Source: Batillaria attramentaria
Lineage: Eukaryota > Mollusca > Gastropoda > Batillariidae
Length of the DNA: 64,000 nucleotides
NCBI GenBank assembly: GCA_018292915.2
Contig: JACVVK020000287.1
Location: 392,501 to 456,500, forward strand
Direction of reading: 5' to 3'
The notes beneath the pieces were generated by a model. It did no database searches. It worked only from the letters and a program-made list of their open reading frames with translations, and was not told where the DNA came from. Below, in pieces: positions 20,898 to 32,639 of the stretch. A program made the translations under genes and the position numbers. How positions within the stretch are numbered: the first letter of the stretch is position 1; every line of letters begins with the position of its first letter.

Positions 20898-20900
<3 letters not shown>

Positions 20901-21778
20901 CGTCATTATGATTATGAGTGCGTTATCATTATGTAGAAACTACAAATTGAAGTGGCAATGTGTCATATCTTCCATGTACCCCGTTTCTTGTTTTTTTTTG
21001 TTTTTTTTTAATAAACCTTGAACTAAACTTGAAGCTGAACCTAGTTCGTGTACACTGTACCTGGTTCCTCATTTGTTAAGTTTCGGTGTATGTCCCTACT
21101 CGCTCTCTCTCTCTCTCCCCCCCCCCCCACCCCCACCACCACCACCCTCCCCTCTCCTCAGTAAAAGCTCAATTCCTGCCACTAGACAAGTCGACTGCAG
21201 CTCGCCACGCGTTACAAAGTGAATCTTGTATAGGATTAGGCATCAATTTTCCATAGCACCGATGAATTCTCCATTGGATAATTCAAAACGGAAAATAAAT
21301 AACAACCTGTTGGCAACACAGAGTGATCAAACAGCTCACGCTAAAGTATATCGAAAAAAAAAAAAAAAATCCTCCGCTACTCTATCAAGGCAAACAAACC
21401 GTGCCGTGTCAATCAATCACACGCTTCACTGAGCACAAAGCCGCGCACTTCCGCTATCTACGTCACGCTTGAGCACCCACTGCTCACGATCAGGAAAGCT
21501 GGCGTCTCATTCTCCTGTGTTTCTCTCACTCTGTGAACTTTCTTTTTCTTTCCAAACGGCCCTTTTCATTTTCTTTCCAGTTTTATTTGAATGTTAATTC
21601 GATACCTTTTTCATCAGTGAGGCGTTATTTTACTGATAACACTTTTTCTGCGCCTTTTAAAGTTTTTCTTTTTTTTTTCATTTTTAGAAAAAAATTAATG
21701 AAGATTCGTTTAAAAAATTGCATGAAGGAGAGCCCCCCCCCCCACCCACGCAAGCGCACACACGCGCCCACGCCGCGG

Positions 21779-21780
<2 letters not shown>

Positions 21781-21844
<64 letters not shown>
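21781..21844 (+). repeat. (CA)n microsatellite
   Basis: About 31 CA units, preceded by a CG-containing alternating stretch. Confidence 0.95.
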
Positions 21845-21846
<2 letters not shown>

Positions 21847-22990
21847 GAGAGCATTCCACATAATCAGTCGCTATTGATCGATCAAAATGTGCAAGAGTCC
21901 TAACAAGAAAACGCACAGAAAAAAAAGAGGTAAGGAAGCAGGCAACATAAATATGTTTATTGGACAGGCGTAGGCAACAAATTAAACTGAAGACGTTGAA
22001 ATCTTTTCGTGCAACGAAAAGTCGGCCAGCTGGCTGACAACATTTTTTTTTCTTTTTCTCCCAAACAACAATCTGTACTGAGTCATCAGCTTCCCAGAAA
22101 CCATTACTGTAGTCTTCAAACATCGGCAACAACAAAAAAAAAGAAAAAAAAAAGGAGAAAATGGAGGACGAAATTGAAAAATGACCCCTCAGTGCGGGCA
22201 ACGGAAAAGTGGCAGGGTATGCAATTAGACAAGGGAACCACAGGGGGTTTGCGTCAGTATGAAGTCTGGTTTATGCTCAGCTGCGAAGCCAGGAAAAGCT
22301 TCATTAAAGCAAGTCAGCCGCTCCGCCATACGAGTTATTGGACAGTGGATAAGATGACCAGGGACAAACTTGTCGTAAACAGTTCTCGAAGACCCCAGTT
22401 GTCTCAACATGGCGGAACCGCAGGAGATGCTCAAGAGATGTCTAAGGAAAGAGGGTGGCAGTTTGAACTTTGCGTCAGATGTTAGATTTTATTTTCATAC
22501 ATTTCTTTTTCAAGCTTCTGAGTTTTCAAAGCTGCAAAAAAACTGGCATTCGCCAAAGGAGAGCATCCCCTTGGCAGAGAGCTGATTTGGACCAGGTGCC
22601 CTGGGCACGCAGCAGTAAGAAGCAAAAGACCAGACATTCTCGCCGGCAAGGCAAGCATGAGGTGGCCTGAGCCTAGGAGAATCAGAGGTGGTGGTGAATC
22701 TGAGTCGTGGCTTCGGCCATCATGCCGAACACGTCTGCAGAGCAGAGCGAGTAAAATGGTTGTAGTCCTCTTGAATATGTCGAATAAAACGAACATATGA
22801 AACGTTGTCAAACGCAGTCAAGGGCGCTTGACTTAAAGACAACAATCCGAAAAAAAGACGTTTCTAACACAATCCTTTCGGGGTTACAACAATGCAGTAC
22901 ACTGACAAAGATACTAATTCAACTGACACTTTCTGCCAAACTAAGGACGCGTCTCAGTACGTTAGTGTCCGCAGAAAAAAAGTGACTGGT
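21845..22990. other. Unique sequence, no feature supported
   Basis: A 158-codon plus frame at 22009-22485 and a 109-codon minus frame at 22482-22811 have no recognised motif or splice support. A runs lie near 22134-22155. Confidence 0.55.
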
Positions 22991-22995
22991 CACCC

Positions 22996-23695
22996 TAGTG
23001 ACATTAAGCCTCAGCCCTGGTCTCTCGCAATAAACTTCAGTCCTGGTCTCTGACACGAAACTTCAGCCCTGGTTTCTGACATGAAACCTTAGCCCTGGTT
23101 TCTGACTTGAACCCTCGGCCCTAGTGTTTGACTTGAAACCTCAGCCCTAGTCTCTGTCTCTGACTTGAAACCTCAGCCCTGGTCTCTGATTTGAAACCTC
23201 AGCCCTGGTCTCTGATTTGAACCCTCAGCCTTAGTCTCTGACTTGAACCCTCATCCCTGGTCTTTGACGTAAAACCTCAGCGTTAGTGTCTGACTTGAAA
23301 CCTCAGCCCTAGTCTCTGACTTGAAACTTCAGCCCTAGTGTCTGACTTGAAACCTCAGCCCTAGTCTCTGACATGAAACTTCAGCCCTAGTCTCTGACAT
23401 TAAACTTCAGCCCTAGTCTCTGACATGAAACTTCAGCCCTAGTCTCTGACTTGAAACCTCAGCCCTAGTCTCTGACATGAAACTTCAGCCCTAGTCTCTG
23501 ACTTGAAATCTCAGCCCTAGTCTCTGACATGAAACCTCAGCCCTAGTCTCTGACTTGAAACCTTAGCCCTAGTGTCTGACATTCTGTGACATGAAACCTC
23601 AGCCGTGGTCTCCGATATTAAACCTCAGCCCTGGTCTCTGATATGAAACCTCAGCCCGGGTCTCTGACATTCTCTGACATTAAACCTCATCCCTC
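22996..23695 (+). repeat. 26-bp minisatellite, about 26 copies
   Basis: The unit reads about TCTGACTTGAAACCTCAGCC then CTAGTC. Variants include ACATGAAACTTC, GATTTGAAACC and CCCTGGTC; divergence is higher at both ends than in the middle. A poly-A run follows at 23700. Confidence 0.95.
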
Positions 23696-24052
23696 TTTCA
23701 AAAAAAAAAAAAAAAAATCCTAGATCCGCAAATTCTCGTGCTCGGAGGGTGACCTGGATTAACGATAATCCTTTGTTTACGAAAGAGAGAGCAAAATCTG
23801 TGTGAGCAGAATCACTTCTACTGCTTCTGACGCAAAAGGTTAAACAAAAACTATACAACTGCCTACTCAGTGCGCGCCCCATCTCCAAGATTTTGCGGGG
23901 AAAACAAAAGACGGGGTGCCTACTGGCTTAAGCAGTGTGGCGGGTCTTACAAAAATAATGAGGTGCCTGATTAGGACAAAAATCCTTTCTCTTTCTGGGA
24001 TTGCTGTCTGCACCGCAGGGGACTTGTGAGCTCATCTCGAAAGAGATTAGAT

Positions 24053-24054
<2 letters not shown>

Positions 24055-24093
<39 letters not shown>
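24055..24093 (+). repeat. (GA)n microsatellite
   Basis: About 18 GA units; a further GA then G tract lies at 24622-24654. Confidence 0.95.
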
Positions 24094-24970
24094 CATTAAA
24101 AAAAAAAACTTTCTTAAATATCGGCCATTGAAAACGGGTATTAGAGAGTCGAAATACAAACAAAACAAATTAGATTCTGTTGGTAAATGGCAGTCACTTT
24201 GAGAAATAGAAATCATCACGAAGAAATTACATTTTAAAAAGTCGGGCATGGCAATTTGTTTTTCCAGACCTTTAATTCAAGTTCAGTGGCTTCGTCAAAT
24301 CAAAACCGGCATGGCCGAAAGAAAATGGGTCGATGGTCACAACGACCCTGCCACCATATACAACATCTGGTTTCCTGCTCGCGCTGCCTCTCTAACTCAA
24401 TTTCGTAATTTTCCCAATAGAACTGTACATCATAATCAAAGAGCTGCCCCCTCAGAGAGATACTGCGGACGTGGCTTCTCCTGCCCTGCACTCCTACGGT
24501 CCTAAATCCGACAGTCCGGACCGTTATTCTGACACACAGGGGATGCGTATTCTGACTAATGTTCGCAAGTCACGCGTGGCGTCTGTCACATATCGCCAAT
24601 TTACCGCAGCATCATATTGAGAGGAGAGAGAGAGAGAGAGAGGGGGGGGGGGGGTCATTTCTAGGAATTCTAGAAGATCTCTGTATACAGCTCTTCCCGT
24701 TGCCCTAAACATTTATATTCCTATCCCTTTTTCAGAAAGACGTTAAATTCCCCCAATGACCCATCCACCCACCCCAACCTATCCTTTTTCAAATTACTTA
24801 CAGATCGTACTAAAAGTACTGACATTTTTTTTGCTGCATGTCCCATTACTGGGCACAACATACTAGAGGTACATGTACTGATATCTTATTTTGGTGCATG
24901 TCCCATTGCTAGCCACAACAGTCTCCGGTGCGAAGAAAGACTCGAAGAGAGAGAGAGAGAGAGAGAGAGA

Positions 24971-25139
24971 AGGTGGGGGTGGGGTGGGGTTTAACGTCCC
25001 TTTCCACCACATACGGGTGATATCAAAGACGGGGCAACGATGAAAAAGCCAGCACAAATATTTGGCTCCAGCCGGGATACGAACTCACGACCCGAGCATT
25101 AGAAGTCCAACGCTCTACCATTCGGCCACCCAAGCTCCC
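24971..25139 (-). mobile_element. SINE-B copy in a (GA)n tract
   Basis: On the minus strand it begins GGGAGCTTGGGTGGCCGAAT (box A GTGGCCGAATGGTAGAGC) and has the B box GAGTTCGTATCCCGGCTG. The tRNA-unrelated body follows with GCCCCGTCTTTGATATCACC and a conserved end, GGACGTTAAACC. (GA)n lies on both sides (24947-24970 and 25140-25178), so the insertion went into a GA microsatellite that also acts as the target duplication. Confidence 0.88.
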
Positions 25140-25177
<38 letters not shown>

Positions 25178-25817
25178 CCCGCAGTACATTAATTTTCTAC
25201 CGAGATTTTGACCTCAATCCCACGTTTCCCAAGCTATTATAAGTGTCGCTAAAAAAAAAAAAAAAAACCCAAAAAACCCCAAAACAACAGCAACAAAAAT
25301 CCATGGTAATGCAATGGACAGCCAGTGAGTCACTCTGCCATCGCTTATCCTACTAAAAGCTACGTCATCATATAACGGAAGCTTTCGCCTCTTGAAATTC
25401 CTCCTGTATTTGTTCAGCTTCTCTCTTACATTGTGTGAGTGCTTTCGTGTGTTATCAGCTCCATTTAAACAGCCCAGGTATTGAACTGCAAGAAATAGCA
25501 AGGTTGCTGCTGAGTTTGAATGTTGTGTGTCCTGTGTGACAGCGGACTTGGAGACAGCTGCATGCGTATCTATTTTGAGAAAACCGCCGGTAAAAGTCTG
25601 ACTCTGGTATCATGCCAGTATGGCGCGGTTGTGTTTCACGTGCTCAAAAGTTGTATTTAGCCTTGAAACTTTCACTGAAGTTGTTTTAAGTTGTTTCAAA
25701 TGTTTGAAAATGAAAACAAAAATCTCAGAATCGCTCAAATTGACCATCTATCTGTTTTTATCGGTTTTCTCAGGGTCAAAAGTGGCTGTGCGTCTTTGTC
25801 GATGTCCCGTGGATGGG

Positions 25818-25868
25818 TGGGTGGGTGTTTGGGGGTTTAACGTCCTTTTCCACCATATACGGGTTGAT
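25818..25868 (-). mobile_element. SINE-B 3' tail fragment
   Basis: GGGTGTTTGGGGGTTTAACG and TCCTTTTCCACCATATACGG are the reverse complement of the conserved SINE-B 3' end. The rest of the element is missing. A 5'-truncated copy is the usual explanation. Confidence 0.75.
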
Positions 25869-26084
25869 CTGCATTTGTGGAGTTTCATCACAAATACAGC
25901 TGTTGATGTTGAACAGCTCTCTCCGCGGTTCTCATTAGTCGGACTCTCCTCAGTGAACTAGCTAACCGCATGAGAGTGGGGAATGGGGGATTGAACACCT
26001 CAAAATCAGAGCCTCCTCCTTGTTGACTTTAGAAACGTTAAACGCAACGTGTAGAAAGCGGTGACTGCTCTTTGTAAGTATGAT

Positions 26085-26262
26085 GAATTCTGTAATAATA
26101 ATAATAATAATAATAATGAGTATTGTATAGACGCTGTACCCAATTTCGTGAATCGGCTCAAAGCGCCGCGAACTGAACCAATCACGCACGCTCACGTGAA
26201 TCACACGCATTCTCTCACACACTGGACATAAACACATTACAGTCACGTGGTGCGAAGGGTCA
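26085..26262 (-). mobile_element. Dispersed repeat E copy 1, retroelement-like 3' end
   Basis: On the minus strand it has ACGTGAGCGTGCGTGATTGG, TTCGCGGCGCTTTGAGCCGA and GTATAGACGC..., ending in (ATT)n. A plus-strand relative lies at 33.9-34.2 kb. The GCGCTTTGAGC...AAAGCGC type of tail is common in retroelement 3' ends. Confidence 0.65.
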
Positions 26263-26329
26263 GCTCAGCTATTTAAGTTTCGGAATTTAGAATTGCATTT
26301 ATTTTTCAAATTTGCTGGGCCGAACATTT

Positions 26330-26505
26330 CCAAAGCAGGTGGGGGGGGGGGAGCCGGAGTACCCGGAGAGAACCCCCGACGATTGGCCCGAATGAACGGT
26401 GCCACAAACAAGAAGAAAAATTCTTTGCCCCGAGTGGGACTCGAACCTCTGACCTCTCGGATTGGTGACAAGTCTCTTAACCACTAGACCACCGACCGCC
26501 CCGAT
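26330..26505 (-). mobile_element. SINE-C: a second tRNA-headed SINE type
   Basis: On the minus strand it starts GGGGCGGTCGGTGGTCTAGT (box A TGGTCTAGTGGTTAAGAG) with the B box GAGGTTCGAGTCCCACTCG. The body has TCTTCTTGTTTGTGGCACCG, the GGTTCTCTCCGGGTACTCCG block and a run of C. The body is unlike SINE-A and SINE-B. Only one clear copy is seen here. Confidence 0.75.
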
Positions 26506-27047
26506 GTTTAATTCTGTGACGTTTTCCAATTTTAAGACCCTTTATCAAGACGTGTAATCGTAAGCGAACAGTATGGTACCTTCTAGTCAAGACAACCACC
26601 CATGGTGACTTCTTCACAAAAACTGAAAGCCAGCAAACCTTAATCTTAGAGTGGTTTTAACTTAACAAAAGAAGAAGAAAGAAAAAGAAGAAACCCGAAC
26701 TTGGCAATTCCTTCACAATCGACCGACAAAGCTTAAAGTGGTTTTAATTTTGAATTGAGGCAAGACTGGGAGGGGGAACCAGACCCTTGACGATTGTCTC
26801 TCTTGAGACGTTCCCCGGCTGTCACCGGCCCACTTTCCGTGACCTGCACGTGCGTCTTGTCCAAGTCAGTGACGCGGGCCCGAAAACAGGACGACAGACG
26901 TCCAGGGAGGGCTTTAGCGAACTGGAATTCCGTACCACTCGCCCTCTGACTGATCAATTCCAAATTTGTCAGTCACAGCTTCCAGCGGAAAGCCCTCGAT
27001 TAGACCTCGGCTGGGGGCTGATTAGACAACGAGAGTGCACAGGAGAT

Positions 27048-27097
27048 GCTCTCTCTCTCTCTCTCTCTCTCTCTCAGGCTCTCTCTCTCTCTCTCTT
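27048..27097 (+). repeat. (CT)n microsatellite
   Basis: CT units with one AGG break; it gives the Ser-Leu run seen in the local reading frames. Confidence 0.95.
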
Positions 27098-27678
27098 CCC
27101 CTTAGGGCCGGATACTTGGATTTATACCAGGACGTGGTCAGCAGTACAGATGAGTTTCTTCTCAGGAAAGTATGGTGGACATGTCTTTGCTTGGATAACA
27201 AAACAACCATATCAACCACAACAGTTTCTTCCATGCGCCAGGAAGGGGAAAAGCTTGACAGCACGAAGCCAGACCTTCCAAACGATCTGTGAACATGAAA
27301 ATCGTTAAGACTGCCCCTTTAAGCAATCATAGCTACAAAAACCTACTTTGGTCTATTAGTTGTTGTTGTTTTTTTGTTTTTTGTTTTTTTCCCCGTCAAG
27401 CTACAATTGTCATGAAATATACAGACCTTTCACCGCAGAATCTTTTCACAGTACTGTGCGTCACTTCTTGGCAGCATGGCAAGGTTCACAGCAGATCATG
27501 TGGTGTACACGGCTTCTCAGTCGCCGAAACGCTACTAATTACCGAGGTTTCAACTATGTTCTCTGCGGAGTCAAAGACCAGATACTAAGTAGAGCGAAAC
27601 ATGGCCTGATTTCTCACGTTTGAAAGAGTAAGTTTCCATCTTCAGCCATTGGAGCGTTTTCATTTTGAACAAGGTCGA

Positions 27679-27711
<33 letters not shown>

Positions 27712-27778
27712 GGGGAGGGGAGGGGGCATTCAAAATGGGAATGGGGTGTGTGGGTGGGTGGGTGGGGGGGGGATTCGT
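27679..27778 (+). repeat. Long G run and G-rich tract
   Basis: A run of about 31 G followed by AGGGGAGGGG and GGGTGGGTGGGTGGGGG, a strong G-quadruplex-type sequence. Run length may be unreliable in assembly. Confidence 0.9.
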
Positions 27779-28154
27779 AGATAGATTGGCGGTGGGCTGC
27801 GACCTCTCATGTAGCTATGGGCAAAGGCGGTGACAACATGAAACGTGAGTCAGCACACAATGGTTATCTGATTAACTAGCCTCCCCCCCTCCGCCCTCCT
27901 CCCCCCCCCCAAAAAAAAAATAAAAAAATCTACCAACCTATGACGAAAGTTCTCCATTGTCACAAATGCACAGTTGATGCATTTCCTGCTCGAATTGCAG
28001 CAAAATCGGAATAGCATATATCTTTTGCAGGAGCCGGATGTCAAAACCTGGAGTGACCGTAACTCACACCGGTCCTAATACCCTGACCTTTCACGTGTCA
28101 CAGTGATATCATAGTGATATCACACATGGCAGAAACTGTGCTCTGCCGCAGTGG

Positions 28155-28222
28155 CATGAGCTTTTTTTTCTTTTTCTTTTTTTTTTTCTTTTTTTTTTTT
28201 CTTTTTTCCCGTTTTTTTTTTT
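28155..28222 (+). repeat. T-rich tract
   Basis: T runs broken by single C, over about 65 bp. Confidence 0.92.
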
Positions 28223-28706
28223 CTTCTGCGTTCAAGTTTAGTATAGTCATGGTTATGGTGTTCTTGGTGGCCAGGGCAGTTTTCTTTACAGCATTTACAT
28301 TCCTGAAGAAGTTAATCCCTCACGCCCAACCTGTCTGCCACACGGTGGACCTCTAGGGTATGTGTGTAGAGAGAGAGAGAGAGAGAGAGGGGGGGGGTCT
28401 TGACTGATTCCCTGATTCGATCTGGACAAACTTTAGCCATGTGATTCATGTAGCCAGTAGCTTGATATCAGATAGATGGGGAAGTGGACGACAAGACGAG
28501 AGACAGAGAGGCAGTTCGAGAGTTTACGAACTTAGGGTAGAGTTGTCGCTTCTGGTGTAGGACCCGGCTGTACGATTTACAGGACTGCTGTGGGCAGACC
28601 GACAGATTAGGGGACAGTGTAGTGCGCTTGATTCACGTGACATGTTCTTTATTTACGGGCTGCGTGTTCATGGGATTGCAAATACATCACATGGAGCAGC
28701 TTGGTA

Positions 28707-28744
<38 letters not shown>

Positions 28745-28909
28745 AATTTCAGATGATCTGTATAGCTTATGCCTAGGCTTAAATGTTATAGATTTCCATA
28801 GTTATGATGTCGTATCCATTCTGTATATGTGTGAGCCTGCACTAATACGTCAGTCTCTTAACGTTTTTCTTTTAAACATCGATTTGATGTTATTTCGCTT
28901 GAATTTGAG

Positions 28910-28953
28910 GAGGGGGGGTGTTTGGGGGTTTAACGTCCTTTTCCACCACGTAA
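28910..28953 (-). mobile_element. SINE-B 3' tail fragment at the edge of a palindrome
   Basis: It contains GGTTTAACGTCCTTTTCCAC in the minus orientation, cut off where a (GA)n tract begins. A nearly complete SINE-B in plus orientation lies 260 bp away beyond the palindrome and a (CT)n tract, so the two make the outer arms of an inverted structure. Confidence 0.75.
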
Positions 28954-28993
<40 letters not shown>

Positions 28994-28995
<2 letters not shown>

Positions 28996-29094
28996 TCCTT
29001 GCCACATTCTACTACTGCTACTACTACTACTACTACTACTAGTAGTAGTAGTAGTAGAATATAGTAGTAGTAGTAGTAGAATGTAGCAAGGACA
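28994..29094. repeat. 101-nt imperfect palindrome built on CTA/TAG triplets
   Basis: TGTCCTTGCCACATTCTACT on the left pairs with AGTAGAATGTAGCAAGGACA on the right. Between them (CTA)n turns into (TAG)n at 29040/29041, with an extra AGAATAT in the right arm. (GA)n (28955-28993) and (CT)n (29145-29213) lie outside. Confidence 0.9.
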
Positions 29095-29141
29095 AGATAG
29101 AAGAAACGACGCTGTACCTAATCTTACATCCTTGAAAAATA

Positions 29142-29213
<72 letters not shown>

Positions 29214-29214
<1 letters not shown>

Positions 29215-29402
29215 GTAGCCCGGACAGCCCGGATAGCCGAATGGTAGAGCGTTGGATTTTCAATGCTCGTGTCGTGAGTTCGAATCCCGGCTGGGGCAAA
29301 ATACTTGTGCTGGCCTTTCTCGCGTTGCCCCGTCTTTGATATCACCCGTACGTAGTGCAGTGGAAAAGGACGTTAAAACTCCCAATCACCCACCCACCCT
29401 CG
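29214..29402 (+). mobile_element. SINE-B copy after a (CT)n tract
   Basis: It begins directly at the end of a long (CT)n tract with GGGTAGCCCGGACAGCCCGG. Box A is ATAGCCGAATGGTAGAGCG and the B box GAGTTCGAATCCCGGCTG. The body and end (GACGTTAAAACTCCC, then CACCCACCCACCC) are typical. A small insertion (GTAGTGCAG) sits before the conserved end. Confidence 0.88.
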
Positions 29403-30126
29403 CTCTGTGTCTCTCTGGTGACTCATTCGTTTCCGGATAATATGCTGACTGACCTTTGAAAGCAACAGATGGCACCGGGCTAACCTACATATGGAGAGAA
29501 CCGTAAATCTCATCGAGCGTTTAATATTTTAACGGGAAATGGAAATGTGTCTGTAAACCCACACCTGCAGATGCAAGTGTTTGATAAATAAACAAGCGCA
29601 AAACGAGAAAACTAGACACTGAACACGCGACAATGCATGTTGAAATATTTACAGCCATGGACCGCCACAGCATGTCGCTCCTTACAGTCACATCAATACT
29701 GTATAAATTTTGTGTGCACAGAAAGGTGGAACGCCGTCAGAATCATACAAGGTCACATTCGGTGAACTCAGTCGAATGCAGAGAAGAATCGGCAAAGCAT
29801 GTGCCACTCGAACAGCCATTACAAACTTGGAATCACTTTGAAAATAGAAAGTTTGAAACAGTCATCAACAGGAATGCAGAGAAAACATTCTGATGCCTGT
29901 TCCATTCAAATGACCATTTTAAACGTGAAATCTGCTCACTCTTTTTTCGTCTTCTGAAAATCTGTTTTCCTTCCCGGAGCTCAAGAAAAGTCCTGAAGGA
30001 TCAATGAGAGGGATAAAAACTTGAAAAGCAGCTTAAAGTGTTAAATTACCGTTTTTCCGGGAACCTTGGTCCCCCCCATGTCAAGTCGCCCTCCGTGAGC
30101 GGATAGGTCAGGGTGCCGTGTGCTTA

Positions 30127-30127
30127 A

Positions 30128-30193
<66 letters not shown>

Positions 30194-30204
30194 CTGCAGT
30201 GCTA

Positions 30205-30257
<53 letters not shown>

Positions 30258-30258
30258 T
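30127..30258 (+). repeat. (CA)n then (ACT)n
   Basis: (CA)n at 30127-30190, then (CTA)n at 30207-30257, which gives the poly-Leu frame. Confidence 0.95.
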
Positions 30259-30437
30259 GTTTCGCGAAAGAACTAATATTACACGCTCAAATTGCGACTT
30301 TCAGATCACAGCCCACAGCCACACCAATTTTTCTGACTTTGAAGGAGTACTTGACACTTAAGTGTATTAGGAGGAACCGTGAAGATTAAAAAAAAATCTT
30401 CTTGAATAGTTTGTCAGATGGGTATATACATTGTTGC

Positions 30438-30512
<75 letters not shown>
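30438..30512 (+). repeat. (TTAG)n tetranucleotide array
   Basis: About 18 perfect TTAG units. This is not the TTAGGG telomere unit. Confidence 0.95.
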
Positions 30513-30570
30513 CTTGAGTGTTTTTTTTTTCATATTCTAGGTTACAAAATCAATACTGTCCAACTTATTA

Positions 30571-30756
30571 ATAATAATAATAATAATAATAATGGGTATT
30601 TCAGGGACGCCCTCCCTCCCGCAGGAGCTCAGGGCGCCTTACAGTCAACACGCACTCACTCACACAGAAACGGAAACACACGCAACATTCCTTTACACAT
30701 ACAGTTAACTACAAACACATAATGTGCAGCATCATACACGGTCTCCGCTGCCCCCG

Positions 30757-30824
<68 letters not shown>

Positions 30825-30850
30825 CCAGCAAGATGATGATGTGGCGACAG
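30571..30850 (-). mobile_element. LINE 3' UTR fragment, same family as the 43.6 kb copy
   Basis: GGTATTTCAGGGACGCCCTC, GGAGCTCAGGGCGCCTTACA, TTAACTACAAACACAT and CACGACCAGCAAGATGAT occur in the same order as at 43690-43930, including a (CA)n tract at the same place. The tail here is (AAT)n. The ORF2 part is not seen. Confidence 0.72.
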
Positions 30851-31459
30851 CTATTGGTTATTGTTTTGACGTGTCCTTGGAAACAAAACTCCTTGTTCCT
30901 CCGTGTCTGTAGGATTCCTGACATATGAGCAAAAGGACATACAACATGATACAAGCAACAGTTTGACAGCACAAACGTTTTCAGTGCTGACTTTCAATAA
31001 AGATTCACCAGACAAAAACAGGAAGACGAAAAGGATGCTAGTGTATCAAGTAGCCGATAAACAAGGGAATCCACACCACGCCAGGGTGACCTCCAGCAAA
31101 GTCAGTTGTATCAGGATTCTAGTTTCGAATATCTGACAAATGCCATCAAGATGTATGTGTTTACTGGGTGAGGAATGCTTGCGGGTTGATAAATGAGCCA
31201 GGCATCCAAGCCACTGCCTGAAACCCAACAACCACCGTAGCTTAGCAACAAGAATATTGTGATGAACTCGTAGACGTGCAAACTGGGAGATTTCTTGGTG
31301 TCTGTTCAGTCGTGACCTGAGGAAGTAAAAGCCTGTAAGGGCTGTTCAGTCACGTACGTATTGTGAAAAATTACTTTCAAGCGTGGGATCGAGCATTTCA
31401 GCATGATTGTGTCACAGTCACGGTCGTGCTGGTGGCATCATGTATAGTTTTACGCATTG

Positions 31460-31640
31460 TGGGGTGGGTGGGTGTTTGGAACGTACGGTAACGTCCTATT
31501 CCGCCAAGCATGGGTGAAATCAAAGACGGGACAAGGAGGAAAAAAGGCCAGTACAAATATGTGGCCCCAGCCGGGATTCGAACTCATGACCCGAGCATTG
31601 AAGGTCCAACCGCTCTCCCATTCGGCGTTCCGGGTTTCCC
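31460..31640 (-). mobile_element. SINE-B copy, diverged
   Basis: Minus-strand copy with B box GAGTTCGAATCCCGGCTGGG and body GTCCCGTCTTTGATTTCACC. The 3' end (GTTAAAC) is altered to CGTTACCGTACGTTCC and box A is damaged (GAACGCCGAATGGGAGAGC). More mutated than the other complete copies, so probably older. Confidence 0.82.
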
Positions 31641-31693
31641 TGCGTATTGCAATGTTCTAGTTAAAGAGACATGAGTGAACGTTTGTCAGTTTC

Positions 31694-31698
<5 letters not shown>

Positions 31699-31761
<63 letters not shown>
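31699..31761 (+). repeat. (TG)n microsatellite
   Basis: About 31 TG units just upstream of repeat H. Confidence 0.95.
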
Positions 31762-31765
<4 letters not shown>

Positions 31766-31769
31766 CTAG

Positions 31770-31849
31770 TTGTAGCAGTAGTAGGTGAACCTTAGCAAGG
31801 ACAAGATTTCAGACATGTCCGCAAACCAAATCGTTTATCCTTGTAGAAT

Positions 31850-31880
<31 letters not shown>
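31770..31880 (+). mobile_element. Repeat H, retroelement-like end before (CT)n
   Basis: GTAGCAGTAGTAGGTGAACC, TTAGCAAGGACAAGATTTCA and ATCCTTGTAGAATAAC then (CT)n parallel 29070-29150 (TAGCAAGGACAAGATAG, ATCCTTGAAAAATAAAG, (CT)n). A weaker relative is the duplicated 55.4-55.7 kb piece. Confidence 0.5.
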
Positions 31881-32186
31881 ACTGATTGACATTTAACCTC
31901 AATGCACCCACCAAACTCCCACCTCTCTTCTTCATCAGTCTAGATCCATATATCCCCAAAGTAACCGTAAGTGAATTAATCACAAGTTTGCACTCCAGAC
32001 ACTGTCTCGTCTTTATCTAAGCCCCGTGTCATCGCGGACTTGACCAGACCCGGTGCAACTTGAGAGACGCGACACCTGCCCTCGCTGACGCGTGCCTGAT
32101 AGATGACGATGCGACTCGTGACGTGTCGTAAGAGATGCCTCAGATCCCGGCTGGATGGACATTGGAGGAATGGGGGGTAAGGGTGG

Positions 32187-32542
32187 CGGGGGGGGGGGGG
32201 GGGGGGGGGGGGGAGGGGAGGCGCAGAGGGCGGCTACCGTTGATAAGGTGGATGCCGCGATCCTTTTAAGTATGTAATGATTATGGTGCGTGTTTGGGTC
32301 GGCGGGCTGTGCTTATAGGATCGTAATCTGGAAGCGGAGTGCGATGATGTTACTGAGAAAGCCGTGCGTTATAATTCTTTCCCTGAAGGACTTTATACTT
32401 TTATTCAAAAAGCTAATCCCCTCTGCGGACTTGTCACAGTGTGGTCTCCGCCATGCCATTTGCAATGTTTTAATGTATGTGTTTGTTTTTAAATTGTTCA
32501 TCCATTTCAGGGACAGTCAAGTATTATTGAACTGATTTGAAA

Positions 32543-32638
<96 letters not shown>
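32187..32638 (+). repeat. G run and a very long (CA)n
   Basis: A G run at 32187-32213 and (CA)n of about 46 units at 32546-32638. GTCAAGTATTATTGAACTGA before the CA tract (32515) recurs after it (32700, GTCAAGTATTACTGAACTGA then TTTGAAATCA), so the CA tract lies between two copies of one short sequence. Confidence 0.93.

Positions 32639-32639
<1 letters not shown>

Noticed and set aside
22996..23695. CRISPR or coding repeat
   Set aside because: Units are contiguous 26-bp repeats with no spacers; 26 is not a multiple of three and no long frame runs through.
26787..27308. 173-codon plus frame
   Set aside because: It is bridged by a (CT)n Ser-Leu run, and the two sides have no recognisable relation or motif.
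29214..29300. Genuine tRNA genes at the tRNA-like heads (also 3.5, 25.1, 33.1, 35.7, 48.2, 54.2, 54.6, 55.1, 55.3, 59.3 kb)
   Set aside because: Boxes A and B are present, but each is followed by the same non-tRNA body with target duplications or simple-repeat flanks, so they are SINEs.
29633..29893. 86-codon plus frame
   Set aside because: Start context and composition are acceptable, but no motif, homologue or splice signal is known to me.
30438..30512. Telomere-like array
   Set aside because: The unit is TTAG, not TTAGGG, and the array is short and internal.
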